Of a stretch of 15,410 nt of DNA, positions 1 to 6,467 are shown piece by piece (the first letter of the stretch is position 1; each line of letters begins with the position of its first letter). Origin of the DNA: Candidatus Bathyarchaeum sp. (lineage in GTDB: Archaea > Thermoproteota > Bathyarchaeia > Bathyarchaeales > Bathyarchaeaceae). The position numbers were made by a program, and so were the translations under genes. Below the pieces are notes generated by a model. It searched no databases and was not told where the DNA came from. It saw only the letters and a list, made by a program, of their open reading frames with translations. The stretch is from the NCBI GenBank assembly GCA_004376385.1, contig SOJY01000189.1, forward strand, positions 1 to 15,410, given 5' to 3'.

Positions 1-2
1 AT

Positions 3-272
3 CAACCGGACACCATAAAAGAGAACATCTACCGCCAAGCCGACAGCATCTTTCTTTTCAACTTCACTAATGAACGTGACCTCGAAACCGTGTCAAAGGC
101 TGCGAGGGTAGATTCTGAAACAGTGAAATCTATTGCTCAAGAACTTCCGCCTCATCACTGTCTCCTCATTGGAAAAGCAGTAAAAGACTTTCCAGTAATG
201 GTGAAGGTTAGAGCCCTCGACATCAAAACCATGGGGCAAACAAGACTCTTCTTTACAGACACGAACAGTTGA
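3..272 (+). CDS. HerA/DUF87-like ATPase, C-terminal end (partial)
   Basis: The open frame runs in from the left edge with no stop, so this is the tail (89 residues) of a longer gene; the GTG at 90 is internal. Visible features are a stretch beginning QPDTIKENIYRQADSIFLF, then FTNERDLETVSKAARVD and the tail RALDIKTMGQTRLFF. In HerA/VirB4-type ATPases (DUF87) the region after the Walker B strand has this form: a sentence-like block saying which chains are consulted, a polar beta strand ending in L-R/N-x-T-N, then a small helical region and a short beta C-terminus. HerA proteins are hexameric DNA-pumping ATPases in DNA end processing, and relatives act in mobile elements. The Walker A and B motifs lie outside the window, so the subfamily cannot be decided. 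It ends with TGA at 270-272, 122 bases before the next gene. Confidence 0.6.
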   Translation, partial: QPDTIKENIYRQADSIFLFNFTNERDLETVSKAARVDSETVKSIAQELPPHHCLLIGKAVKDFPVMVKVRALDIKTMGQTRLFFTDTNS

Positions 273-379
273 ATGTTCTCTGGGCGGTCACAGTTAGCAT
301 AAAGTTATAAGAGACTCATTAACTGGTTTGATACGTAAGAATTGGAGTCCCATAAGAGCTAGTTCTTTTCGAGTAAATT

Positions 380-386
380 GGAGGTG
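380..386 (+). promoter_or_regulatory. Shine-Dalgarno site deciding a TTG start
   Basis: GGAGGTG lies eight bases before the TTG at 395. It matches the archaeal 16S rRNA 3' end well and selects this TTG over the in-frame ATG at 419, which has no such site. Confidence 0.7.
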
Positions 387-394
387 TAAGCTAC

Positions 395-532
395 TTGTCC
401 TATAGAGAGAACCGCGAGATGCATAAAGCAACCTGTGCAGAGTGTGGCAAAGAATGCGAAGTTCCATTCAAGCCTAGCGGAAGCAGGCCTGTATACTGCA
501 GAGAATGTTTCGCTAAAAGAAGAAGATACTAA
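395..532 (+). CDS. Small CxxC zinc-ribbon protein, 45 aa
   Basis: A short gene starting at TTG. The protein has paired cysteines at CAEC (residues 14-17) and CREC (35-38), with a further Cys21 between, and a basic tail (AKRRRY). The spacing is like the small archaeal and bacterial CxxC-x17-CxxC zinc-ribbon family, whose members have the pattern CAxCGKExEVPFKPxxxxPVYCRxC; I recognise the pattern from memory. The function of the family is not known; the fold and basic tail suggest nucleic-acid or protein binding (inference). The strong ribosome site at 380-386 supports the TTG start; starting at the ATG at 419 would give 37 residues and lose MSYRENRE, which looks family-like. A long T-rich tract follows (568-597), so it is probably a single-gene transcript. 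Confidence 0.8.
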   Translation: MSYRENREMHKATCAECGKECEVPFKPSGSRPVYCRECFAKRRRY

Positions 533-567
533 CATCACAGGTTGATGTCAAGCCTTCATTTCGAACC

Positions 568-597
568 TTTTTTTCTTCTATTTTTTTGTCTTTTTTC
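568..597 (+). terminator. T-rich terminator after the zinc-ribbon gene
   Basis: Three successive T runs (seven, seven and six T, broken by C, CTTCTA and GTC) lie about 35 bases after the stop codon. Archaeal RNA polymerase ends transcription at such oligo-T tracts without needing a hairpin, and none is evident here. Confidence 0.65.
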
Positions 598-598
598 C

Positions 599-609
599 CA
601 TATATTTAA
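599..609 (+). promoter_or_regulatory. TATA box for the deacetylase gene
   Basis: CATATATTTAA is a good archaeal TATA element. A transcript would begin about 25 bases on, near 630, leaving a leader of roughly 20 bases with a ribosome site before the ATG at 653. Confidence 0.55.
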
Positions 610-652
610 TACAACATGAAATCACGTAATAGTGATAAAGAAGGGGGATATT

Positions 653-1981
653 ATGAGTTATAACGAAGGGGTAAACGTAAGTAACTGGTCTTCTAACGCA
701 ATCAAGTTAGGCATTCTTCTCATTGTCTTAGCTGTTTTTATAGGTGGAATTATTGTTGTTTTACCAATACTAGAAAACGTGCCTTTGGATGAGGGGCAAG
801 GTGATGGCGCGCATTACGTTTTTTATGAAGGCGAAATATTTGAAGATTTTGAGCATATAACTGATTGGAGAGTAGATGGAATTGGAGCATCACAAGAGGC
901 GGACACATCAAATGCAATGCAGGGTAATCAGTCATTGAAGCTAACTGGAACAGGCGGAAATGTTGCGTTCACAACAAAAACAGTGAACATAGACCTTTCA
1001 GATGCTACAAACGTTATAGTATGGGTGTACGTGCATAACATAACAAGTTTGAACAGTGTAGACTTTTACTTAAGCCCCACTACTGATTGGTCAGCCTTTT
1101 TTGTGCTTGAAATACAATTTCACACGCTTGTGGAAGGATGGAATCATATTGTCATCACAAAACCTCAGTTCGTTGTTGTAGGTGGAGCAGCCTGGGATGG
1201 CCCAATAATTTTCTTGCGAGTGAGAGTGCAGCCTAAAGCAGGAATGGACACCAGCATTAGTTTCGATGATTACCGGCATAGCTATCAAGCAAGACCTAAG
1301 GCTATAATAGCGTTTGACGACGGATGGAGCAACATACTTAACGCCAAGCCTATAATGGACAAAAATGAACAGGTAGGAACCGTATTAGTAATAGCCGCAG
1401 CAGGAACCGGATTTACAATACCCGGCTACAATATATCTGGCGATTATTTAACAATAAGCCAACTACAGATGCTTTATGAAGATGGATGGGACATAGGCAA
1501 TCATGGATACAGTCACCATAACTTATCACTTTTGTCACCTAAGGATATCGCATACGAAGTGAACATGTCGTATTATTGGCTTGTTGCTAACGGTTTTGAT
1601 AGGTCCGCACACATATTTGCCTATCCATACGGCAGCTATAATGATAATATAATCGAAGTTGTACGAGAGCAGCATAGCCTCGGAAGAACAATTGTGTCTG
1701 ATACTTACCAGCCGCAGCTATCAAACTTTGACCACGACATCCAATACAAACTCAAAGCCTTCATTGTCATAAACACCACGCCAGTACAAGCTATCAAAGA
1801 TAGAATTGACTCGGCGATTCTACAAAACGGATTAGTCATTTTAACGTTCCATCAGATAGTGGATGAGGACGCCATTTATGAAACGCAATATCTCACATCT
1901 CAATTTGAAGAAGTCTCCGATTATTTGAAGTCAAGAGAAGCAGACATAGACGTGATTACCCTTTCAAGTTTATCCGAATAA
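653..1981 (+). CDS. Membrane-anchored polysaccharide deacetylase (NodB/CE4 type)
   Basis: A 442-residue protein predicted to remove N- or O-acetyl groups from a polysaccharide outside the cell. Residues 17-40 form one hydrophobic helix, likely a signal anchor. Residues 60-210 look like a beta-sandwich, carbohydrate-binding-like domain (FEDFEHITDW, later SFDDYRHSYQ), recognised only by pattern. Residues 215-442 are the NodB domain: AFDDGW with Asp222-Asp223 (motif 1), HGYSHH with His284 and His288 (motif 2 metal ligands), YPYG at 324-327 (motif 3) and LTFHQ with His400 (final motif). All main metal and catalytic positions are therefore present. The ATG at 653 is chosen over the GTG at 632 because AAGGGGGAT (641-649) lies just before it. 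Its substrate is unknown; a GH16-like gene and a TIM-barrel gene follow on the same strand but after a long spacer. Confidence 0.85.
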   Translation: MSYNEGVNVSNWSSNAIKLGILLIVLAVFIGGIIVVLPILENVPLDEGQGDGAHYVFYEGEIFEDFEHITDWRVDGIGASQEADTSNAMQGNQSLKLTGTGGNVAFTTKTVNIDLSDATNVIVWVYVHNITSLNSVDFYLSPTTDWSAFFVLEIQFHTLVEGWNHIVITKPQFVVVGGAAWDGPIIFLRVRVQPKAGMDTSISFDDYRHSYQARPKAIIAFDDGWSNILNAKPIMDKNEQVGTVLVIAAAGTGFTIPGYNISGDYLTISQLQMLYEDGWDIGNHGYSHHNLSLLSPKDIAYEVNMSYYWLVANGFDRSAHIFAYPYGSYNDNIIEVVREQHSLGRTIVSDTYQPQLSNFDHDIQYKLKAFIVINTTPVQAIKDRIDSAILQNGLVILTFHQIVDEDAIYETQYLTSQFEEVSDYLKSREADIDVITLSSLSE

Positions 1982-2144
1982 TATAATGAAAGCCGCACCG
2001 CGCATGACTGAAGCGTCTATGATAACGACGGCACAATAGTCGACACAGAACAAAAAGGGAACAGTGCAACAAAAGTTAAAATTTAATCTCTAGAAATCAT
2101 GTTTTTTACATTTTCCCAATTAATCAATGAATTGTAAGTGTAAA

Positions 2145-2167
2145 CTGTTTCACACCGCGTGAGACAG
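2145..2167. other. Hairpin, nine-pair stem
   Basis: CTGTTTCAC (2145-2153) and GTGAGACAG (2159-2167) pair over nine positions, eight Watson-Crick and one G-T, around the five-base loop ACCGC. No T run follows directly, so a classical terminator role is doubtful. Confidence 0.5.
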
Positions 2168-2226
2168 GATGGCATCTTTCAGGTTTCCACGGTCTTTTCC
2201 TCTATTATTTGTGCGTGCATTAAATT

Positions 2227-2243
2227 TTAACCCCAAACCCAAA
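2227..2243 (+). repeat. Short dispersed repeat, copy 1
   Basis: TTAACCCCAAACCCAAA is identical, over 17 bases, to 9221-9237. The preceding bases (AAATTT) also resemble the reversed, shorter copy at 9585-9599. All three are in spacers. Confidence 0.5.
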
Positions 2244-2493
2244 ACTAGCGCGATGTCTCATCAAACTTAGCAAGGGGCGGATGGGTGGGAGCAAGGCGAA
2301 GAGCCTTACGAACTTCTGCCCGTCAAGTGTAAGATTAATTATTGGGACCTCGGGAGCTTTTGCCCATATAATCTAGAATAAATCTTTTTCAGTGATCAAG
2401 ACTGTTGTTCCAAAATGGGAGCAATGTAAAACCTTCATTTTTCTGTGTAGAAAGTTCTTAACCCTTAGAGTTATTCCCGTTCAGTAAATTAGT

Positions 2494-2502
2494 TTTTAAA
2501 TG
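2494..2502 (+). promoter_or_regulatory. TATA-like element for the GH16-like gene
   Basis: TTTTTAAAT lies about 35 bases before the ATG at 2537, so the transcript could be nearly leaderless. The area is AT-rich throughout (another TTTAAATA at 2523-2530 is too close), so the choice is uncertain. Confidence 0.3.
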
Positions 2503-2536
2503 TCAAATATCAGCATTTAATATTTAAATATAGTGA

Positions 2537-3403
2537 ATGTTAATGCACAATATAGATGTTGATTTGACACGAAAAAAATTGCAAAAACTAATGATTATCG
2601 TGCTTTTCTTATACTGTTTATTACTGACAACTCATATTTTTCTGATGAAAACCACATACGAAATCAAAGGATCAAATATTATAAATGAGCCTGAATCAAA
2701 TATTACAAATGAAACTAGTGTTTTTGATTTAAAAGAATCCGTAGAAACCGTAAACTATCTTTCTGATAACGGAACATTATTCTTTTCTGGTTACGCTTGG
2801 AACATAAGAAATGGTAATTTGTCAAATCCAGGACCAAATGACTGGTCAAACAGTCCTCAAAATGTTTGGATTGATTCTAATGGTTGGTTACATCTCAAAA
2901 TAACAAATAATAACGGAAAGTGGTATTGTGCAGAGGTAAACACAAAACAAACATTGGGATACGGGACATATTCTTTTTGGTTAGCAAGCAAGATTAATGA
3001 TTTAGATAAAAACGTTGTACTTGGTTTATTCAGTTACAAAGATGATGATCATGAAGTGGATATTGAATTTTCTCGATGGGGGAACAACTTTTCAAACAAT
3101 TCATGTTATACCGTTCAACCAGCCCCTTATAAAAGCGGAATTACATATAAATCATTTAATGCCAGTATAGATGATGCCTTTTCAAGCCATTATTTTTTCT
3201 GGAACAGAGACGGCATATATTTTGAAAGCTACGAAGGGGATTACTCTACCTTAATCAATTCTTTTTATTGTTCACGAAACATCGATCCAGAAGGGGTAAG
3301 AGCGATAATGAATTTATGGTTGTTTGAAGGACTTCCACCTACTGATGGAAACTCGGTAGAGATTATAATTAAAAGTTTTTCTTATACCCCATTCATTGAT
3401 TAA
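2537..3403 (+). CDS. GH16-like glycoside hydrolase, membrane-anchored
   Basis: A 288-residue protein with one hydrophobic segment at about residues 17-37 after a basic start (TRKKLQK), so an inside-positive signal anchor is likely. The rest is outside, with many Asn-x-Ser/Thr sites. From about residue 80 it resembles a concanavalin-like beta-jelly-roll: an N-terminal strand with NVWIDSNGWLHLKI, then GTYSFWLASKIND, and HEVDIEF with Glu173, Asp175 and Glu177. That is the E-x-D-x-E catalytic signature of GH16 (nucleophile, helper and acid/base), in the form without an extra bulge residue. GH16 enzymes cut beta-1,3/1,4-glucans and galactans; the substrate here cannot be told. No ribosome site is visible; the ATG at 2543 is an alternative start. 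The gene is clearly richer in A and T than its neighbours, which hints at recent acquisition. Confidence 0.75.
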   Translation: MLMHNIDVDLTRKKLQKLMIIVLFLYCLLLTTHIFLMKTTYEIKGSNIINEPESNITNETSVFDLKESVETVNYLSDNGTLFFSGYAWNIRNGNLSNPGPNDWSNSPQNVWIDSNGWLHLKITNNNGKWYCAEVNTKQTLGYGTYSFWLASKINDLDKNVVLGLFSYKDDDHEVDIEFSRWGNNFSNNSCYTVQPAPYKSGITYKSFNASIDDAFSSHYFFWNRDGIYFESYEGDYSTLINSFYCSRNIDPEGVRAIMNLWLFEGLPPTDGNSVEIIIKSFSYTPFID

Positions 3404-3490
3404 ATATTAGTTAAATTAATAAAAAACTAACAAATAAGCGGTCCAAAATCTTTACTTACTTAAGCAACCTAATAGGTTAGGATTATCAAG

Positions 3491-4747
3491 TTGAGTTCAA
3501 TACGAAAGACGGTTTCTAGGCTGAAATGGATTTTCCTCTCTTCAATACTCATTTCCTCAGTGTTGGCGATAGTAGTCTATTTTCCGAATGATCCAGAAAA
3601 CGGAGCAACATATCCAGTAGAACCTTATTTCGGAATTTCTTTTTGCGGCAACACAACTGCCGAGGCAAAACTGCTAATTGACAAAACCAAAGACTACACC
3701 AATCTGTTTGTGCTGCAATCAGGACCAATAAGCAAGAATGAAACAGCCACAAACATAATCTGTGATTACGCTGTCGAATCTGGCCTAGATTTTATCGTGT
3801 TTTTTGGCTGGTTTGACACTGATCATCTATGGCAGATTCCATGGCTAGACTTCGCTAAAAACCGATGGGGAAACAGATTCTTAGGGGTCTACTTTTTTGA
3901 TGAGCCCGGTGGAATTCAACTTGACCATGATTGGGAATTCAATTTTCACCATATTAAAGAAGTTGACCCGGAAGTCTACCAAACAATAAAAGAGTATATC
4001 GAAGAAGACGAAAACGAAACTGTAACCCGAGATTATGAACTAGCAAAAAATAGGTATATAGAATACCTTGAAAACCATTTGCAACTTAATGTGCTAAATA
4101 ACCGATCGATTACGGCTTTCACTGCTGATTATGCCTTGTATTGGTTTGATTACCTTGCAGGCTACGACACAATCTTTGTTGAGCTAGGATGGAACCACAG
4201 TACACCAAAACACATCGGTCTTTGCAGAGGCGCAGCGACCGTTCAACAGAAAAACTGGGGTTCAATCATCGTATGGAATGACATAGACCGAGAAAACGAC
4301 CAAAAAAACGACCCTAAAGGAGTCTATAAGACTGGACCAGAAATGCTCGAAGACATGCGCATCTCCTATGAAGCAGGAGCAGATTACATAATCATCTTTA
4401 ACTACCCCACAAACCCTCCAGGCAACCCATACGGCATCCTAACGGACGAACACTTCGCGGCGATACAACAGTTCTGGAACCACATGCAACAAAATCCAGA
4501 AGATTACGGAAAAACTGAAGCCCAAGCTGCTTTGGTTTTGCCCCAGAATTATGCTTGGGGTATGCGTTCCCTAGACGACAGAATATGGGGATACTGGGGA
4601 CCAGACGATGATTCAGAGCAAATCTGGGATTTAAGCCAAGACCTACTTGACCAGTACGGATTAGCTCTAGACATTGTTTATGACGATCCAAACTTTCCAA
4701 TCGCAGACATCTACTATCCAATCTATTATTACAATTACACAAGATAA
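3491..4747 (+). CDS. Membrane-anchored TIM-barrel-like protein, family unassigned
   Basis: A 418-residue protein with a basic N-terminus (RKTVSRLKW) and one hydrophobic helix at residues 13-31, then a large outside part. Repeated strand-like segments fit a beta/alpha barrel of the glycosidase kind: YFGISFCG, NLFVLQSG, DFIVFFGWF, FLGVYFFDEPGG, SITAFTADYALYWFD, TIFVELGWN, GSIIVWNDI, ADYIIIFNYP. Asp137-Glu138 in FFDEPGG and Glu231 in FVELGWN stand at strand ends where barrel glycosidases keep their catalytic acids (inference). The C-terminal part (about 345-410, ALVLPQNYAWGMR to LDIVYDD) may be a separate small domain. I do not recognise a named family. The start is TTG at 3491, with only a weak ribosome-like GGTTAGGA upstream. 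It shares strand and cell location with the deacetylase and GH16-like genes, which suggests glycan work, but no operon is shown. Confidence 0.7.
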   Translation: MSSIRKTVSRLKWIFLSSILISSVLAIVVYFPNDPENGATYPVEPYFGISFCGNTTAEAKLLIDKTKDYTNLFVLQSGPISKNETATNIICDYAVESGLDFIVFFGWFDTDHLWQIPWLDFAKNRWGNRFLGVYFFDEPGGIQLDHDWEFNFHHIKEVDPEVYQTIKEYIEEDENETVTRDYELAKNRYIEYLENHLQLNVLNNRSITAFTADYALYWFDYLAGYDTIFVELGWNHSTPKHIGLCRGAATVQQKNWGSIIVWNDIDRENDQKNDPKGVYKTGPEMLEDMRISYEAGADYIIIFNYPTNPPGNPYGILTDEHFAAIQQFWNHMQQNPEDYGKTEAQAALVLPQNYAWGMRSLDDRIWGYWGPDDDSEQIWDLSQDLLDQYGLALDIVYDDPNFPIADIYYPIYYYNYTR

Positions 4748-4767
4748 CATGTGGTTGATGAAAAGTC

Positions 4768-5388
4768 TTGAAGGGCAACCGTGCAAAAATTCTGAGAAAC
4801 AGAGTCGCCCAAGAAGCCGCACTCCTACTCTATACGTCCCAAGAAAAAGAGTACAAACAAGCCAAGAAAAGAGCTGCAGAAACGTTAGGTGCTCGAGTTC
4901 TTCCCAGCAACTTCGAGGTTGCAGAGGAAATGGATAGAATCGCCGAAGAGAGGGAGGGTGCCTCAAGAAAGGAGATGCTTCTGCGAATGCGAAGAGAAGC
5001 AAGGGAAATAATGGAGGCACTAGACGGTTTTAGTCCGCGTCTTGTGGGAAGCGTTTGGAGGGGAACAGCCCGCAAAAACAGTGACATAGACATCGTTACA
5101 TTTTCTCAAGATCACCTTCAGGTTTTAAACCAGCTTCAGAAGCATAATTTTGAGGCTGAGAGTTCGGAGTGGCGTTCAGTAACTAAAGAGGGCAGAAAAG
5201 AGTCTTCCTTTCATATTCATGTCATTCTTCCTTCTGGAGATGAGGTAGAACTTATGGTTCGAAGCCTAGATTATTTGGGAAAATTACAGAGATGTGAAAC
5301 ATATGGAGATGCTCGAACAGGTTTGAGCCTAAATCAGCTTACAAAGATCCTCAAGGAGAATCCGCTTCAAAAGTTTGTGCCCATATAG
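4768..5388 (+). CDS. Predicted nucleotidyltransferase (archaeal COG1665-like)
   Basis: A 206-residue cytoplasmic protein with a charged helical N-terminus (1-90; AALLLY near 17-22, SNFEVAEEMDRIAEEREG at 47-64) followed by a minimal nucleotidyltransferase domain. The signature is GSVWRGTARKNSDIDIV: Gly94-Ser95 hold the triphosphate, Asp106 and Asp108 bind metal, and Glu161 in EVELMV is the likely third carboxylate. The layout matches a protein conserved across archaea that I recall as COG1665. Family members of this fold transfer a nucleotide to a protein, RNA or small molecule, but the substrate of this group is not known to me. No antitoxin-like partner is next to it, which argues against a simple MNT/HEPN toxin pair. 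TTG at 4768 is the first start after an in-frame TGA at 4759; no strong ribosome site is visible. Confidence 0.75.
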   Translation: MKGNRAKILRNRVAQEAALLLYTSQEKEYKQAKKRAAETLGARVLPSNFEVAEEMDRIAEEREGASRKEMLLRMRREAREIMEALDGFSPRLVGSVWRGTARKNSDIDIVTFSQDHLQVLNQLQKHNFEAESSEWRSVTKEGRKESSFHIHVILPSGDEVELMVRSLDYLGKLQRCETYGDARTGLSLNQLTKILKENPLQKFVPI

Positions 5389-5421
5389 AAAACTGTCTTT
5401 TAGAAAAAAGGCTGATCACAA

Positions 5422-5429
5422 TTTAAATA
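5422..5429 (+). promoter_or_regulatory. TATA box for the DUF2095 gene
   Basis: TTTAAATA is a consensus-like archaeal TATA element. Transcription would start near 5450, giving a leader of about 55 bases that includes AAGGAG (5489-5494) before the ATG. Confidence 0.5.
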
Positions 5430-5506
5430 GAGGTTCAATCAAAGAAAAATATTGCAAGACGGTCGATCAACAGCATATAATCAGCAAGAAGGAGAACGCC
5501 CAGAAA

Positions 5507-5851
5507 ATGGATGTTGAGAAGGAAAGCTTTCGAAAAATGTTCCCGAACTTGGCTCAAGAAATGGAGAGCGGGAACTGTGGAATAAAGATAAATTCTGTGC
5601 GATCCGACCCTGCTACGGGCGAGAAGGCGGTCTCGAGGAAATTTACTGCGTATACACCGGATGTGATTGATTTCCTCCGCAGATGCGACAAAGTGGAGCA
5701 GGCGGAAGAGATAATCTGCTATTTGGAGAAGAGGGGAGAAATAAGCTCTGAATATGCCAGAAAACTTAGAAAACAGCTGAAGGAAAAAGGCGTAAGAAGC
5801 TTTGGGTCAAAAAAAGAAAACGACCACTATCTAAAACAAGATGGACTTTAA
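5507..5851 (+). CDS. DUF2095 family protein
   Basis: A 114-residue archaeal protein of unknown function. I recognise the family by its course: a short N-terminal helix with FRKMFPNLAQEME, a strand GIKINSVRSD, then FTAYTPDVIDFLRRCD, a helical pair EEIICYLEKRGEIS and EYARKLRKQLKEKGVRSFG, and a charged tail. Family members have about this length, which supports the ATG at 5507 over upstream in-frame starts, the furthest being an ATG at 5375 that would add 44 unrelated residues and overlap the previous gene. AAGGAG lies 12 bases before the ATG, a little far. The many charged residues and lack of a signal place it in the cytoplasm. Its own TATA box separates it from the nucleotidyltransferase. It faces alba tail to tail. 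Confidence 0.8.
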   Translation: MDVEKESFRKMFPNLAQEMESGNCGIKINSVRSDPATGEKAVSRKFTAYTPDVIDFLRRCDKVEQAEEIICYLEKRGEISSEYARKLRKQLKEKGVRSFGSKKENDHYLKQDGL

Positions 5852-5932
5852 GTCAGAAACCAAAAAAACGCTTTTTCTCCCAAAACCCGACAAGCGAGTC
5901 CAGCTCCAAAGAATTATTGTTGACGTGAACAG

Positions 5933-5953
5933 AAAAAAAGAAAAAGACAAAAA
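5933..5953 (-). terminator. T-rich terminator after alba
   Basis: Read on the minus strand this is TTTTTGTCTTTTTCTTTTTTT, starting about 38 bases after the alba stop codon. It has nearly the same T-run structure as the tract at 568-597. The A-rich plus strand explains the lysine-rich end of a chance ORF there. Confidence 0.6.
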
Positions 5954-5991
5954 TTAAGGGATTTTTGTTTCAGGTTAAGGCTGTCGGATTC

Positions 5992-6267
5992 TCAGCGCTT
6001 CAGGTTTATCTCGATTGTTGAAACGTTTCTTGTTCCGTCTTCTCGCTGCATCTCTTCGGTTCCAATTTCTATTTTGCTAGTTTTCAGCTCTTTCAGGAAC
6101 TTGCGGCGGACTATTTCGACAACATCTATAGTAGTTGTTATTGCTCTTCCTCTAGCCTTCAAAGTAACCTCTTTGGCGTCAGAGTCGTTGAAGTGTGTAA
6201 TCACCGCCAAAACGTAGCTCATTGCAGGTTTCGTTCCAACATAGATCGTATTCGGATCCTTTGACAT
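5992..6267 (-). CDS. albA: Chromatin protein Alba
   Basis: A 91-residue DNA- and RNA-binding protein that coats archaeal chromosomes as dimers. The family pattern is clear: NTIYVGTKPAMSYVLAVIT (residues 6-24), then EVTLKARGRAITTTIDVVEIVRRKF (33-57), with the C-terminal strands IEIGTEEM and STIEINLK. The loop that carries two adjacent lysines in Sulfolobus Alba (GKKP, Lys16-Lys17, the first acetylated) is GTKP here, so only Lys13 remains. The ATG at 6267 is chosen because GGAGGTG (6274-6280) stands six bases upstream; an in-frame GTG at 6276 lies inside that ribosome site. The gene is divergent from purH, with about 200 bases of shared upstream DNA, and ends at a T-rich terminator. Confidence 0.92.
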   Translation of the reverse strand: MSKDPNTIYVGTKPAMSYVLAVITHFNDSDAKEVTLKARGRAITTTIDVVEIVRRKFLKELKTSKIEIGTEEMQREDGTRNVSTIEINLKR

Positions 6268-6273
6268 AAAGTA

Positions 6274-6282
6274 CACCTCCTT
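6274..6282 (-). promoter_or_regulatory. Shine-Dalgarno site of alba
   Basis: AAGGAGGTG on the minus strand, six bases before ATG 6267. It is the strongest ribosome site in the window, in keeping with high expression of Alba, and decides the start. Confidence 0.8.
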
Positions 6283-6374
6283 CTTCGATTGATCTAGACT
6301 TTGGTTTTTGCATGTTTGGAATTAGATTCATGATAGCGAACCCGTTTCCACTTTTTGTTATGCTTATGTTGTCC

Positions 6375-6386
6375 TTTTTAATTTTT
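6375..6386. promoter_or_regulatory. AT-rich element between alba and purH
   Basis: TTTTTAATTTTT is the most TATA-like stretch in the divergent spacer. It could serve either direction, leaving leaders of roughly 60-85 bases on each side, but no second element confirms it. Confidence 0.3.
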
Positions 6387-6467
6387 GGCATAAAACGAGG
6401 CAGTTGAAAGACTTTTGTTTCATTACCCCCAATAACAAGACTAGAGCATTGGTTGGTGCTGATGAGT

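Larger units (their letters stand above)
1982..2536 (+). other. Non-coding spacer with hairpins and a short repeat
   Basis: No convincing gene in 555 bases. It holds T-rich stretches at 2102-2117 that may end the deacetylase transcript, a nine-pair hairpin at 2145-2167, a copy of a short repeat at 2227-2243, and a more G-rich patch at 2271-2345 with a perfect five-pair hairpin (2293-2297 with 2303-2307). Two overlapping frames stay open across that patch (2271-2381 and 2281-2376), but neither has a ribosome site and neither product was recognised. A structured RNA or gene remnant is possible. No tRNA T-loop with a proper stem was found. The right end is very AT-rich and contains the promoter region of the next gene. 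Confidence 0.5.

Noticed and set aside
4398..5093. Long minus-strand frames opposite the TIM-barrel and nucleotidyltransferase genes
   Set aside because: Shadow frames of well-supported plus-strand genes, with no recognisable motifs.
4768..5388. Nucleotidyltransferase as the toxin or antitoxin of a MNT/HEPN pair
   Set aside because: No HEPN-type partner is adjacent and the protein matches a conserved, longer archaeal family.
5375..5506. 44-residue N-terminal extension of DUF2095
   Set aside because: It overlaps the nucleotidyltransferase gene and the TATA box, and family length fits the ATG at 5507.
5841..5957. 38-codon frame on the plus strand after DUF2095 (MDFKSETKKTLFLPKPDKRV...)
   Set aside because: It overlaps the DUF2095 end, has no ribosome site, and its lysine-rich tail is the reverse of the alba T-rich terminator.
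6179..6391. 70-codon minus-strand frame upstream of alba (MPKIKKDNISITKSGNGF...)
   Set aside because: It overlaps the first 89 bases of alba in another frame and lacks a ribosome site; at most an upstream ORF in the leader.
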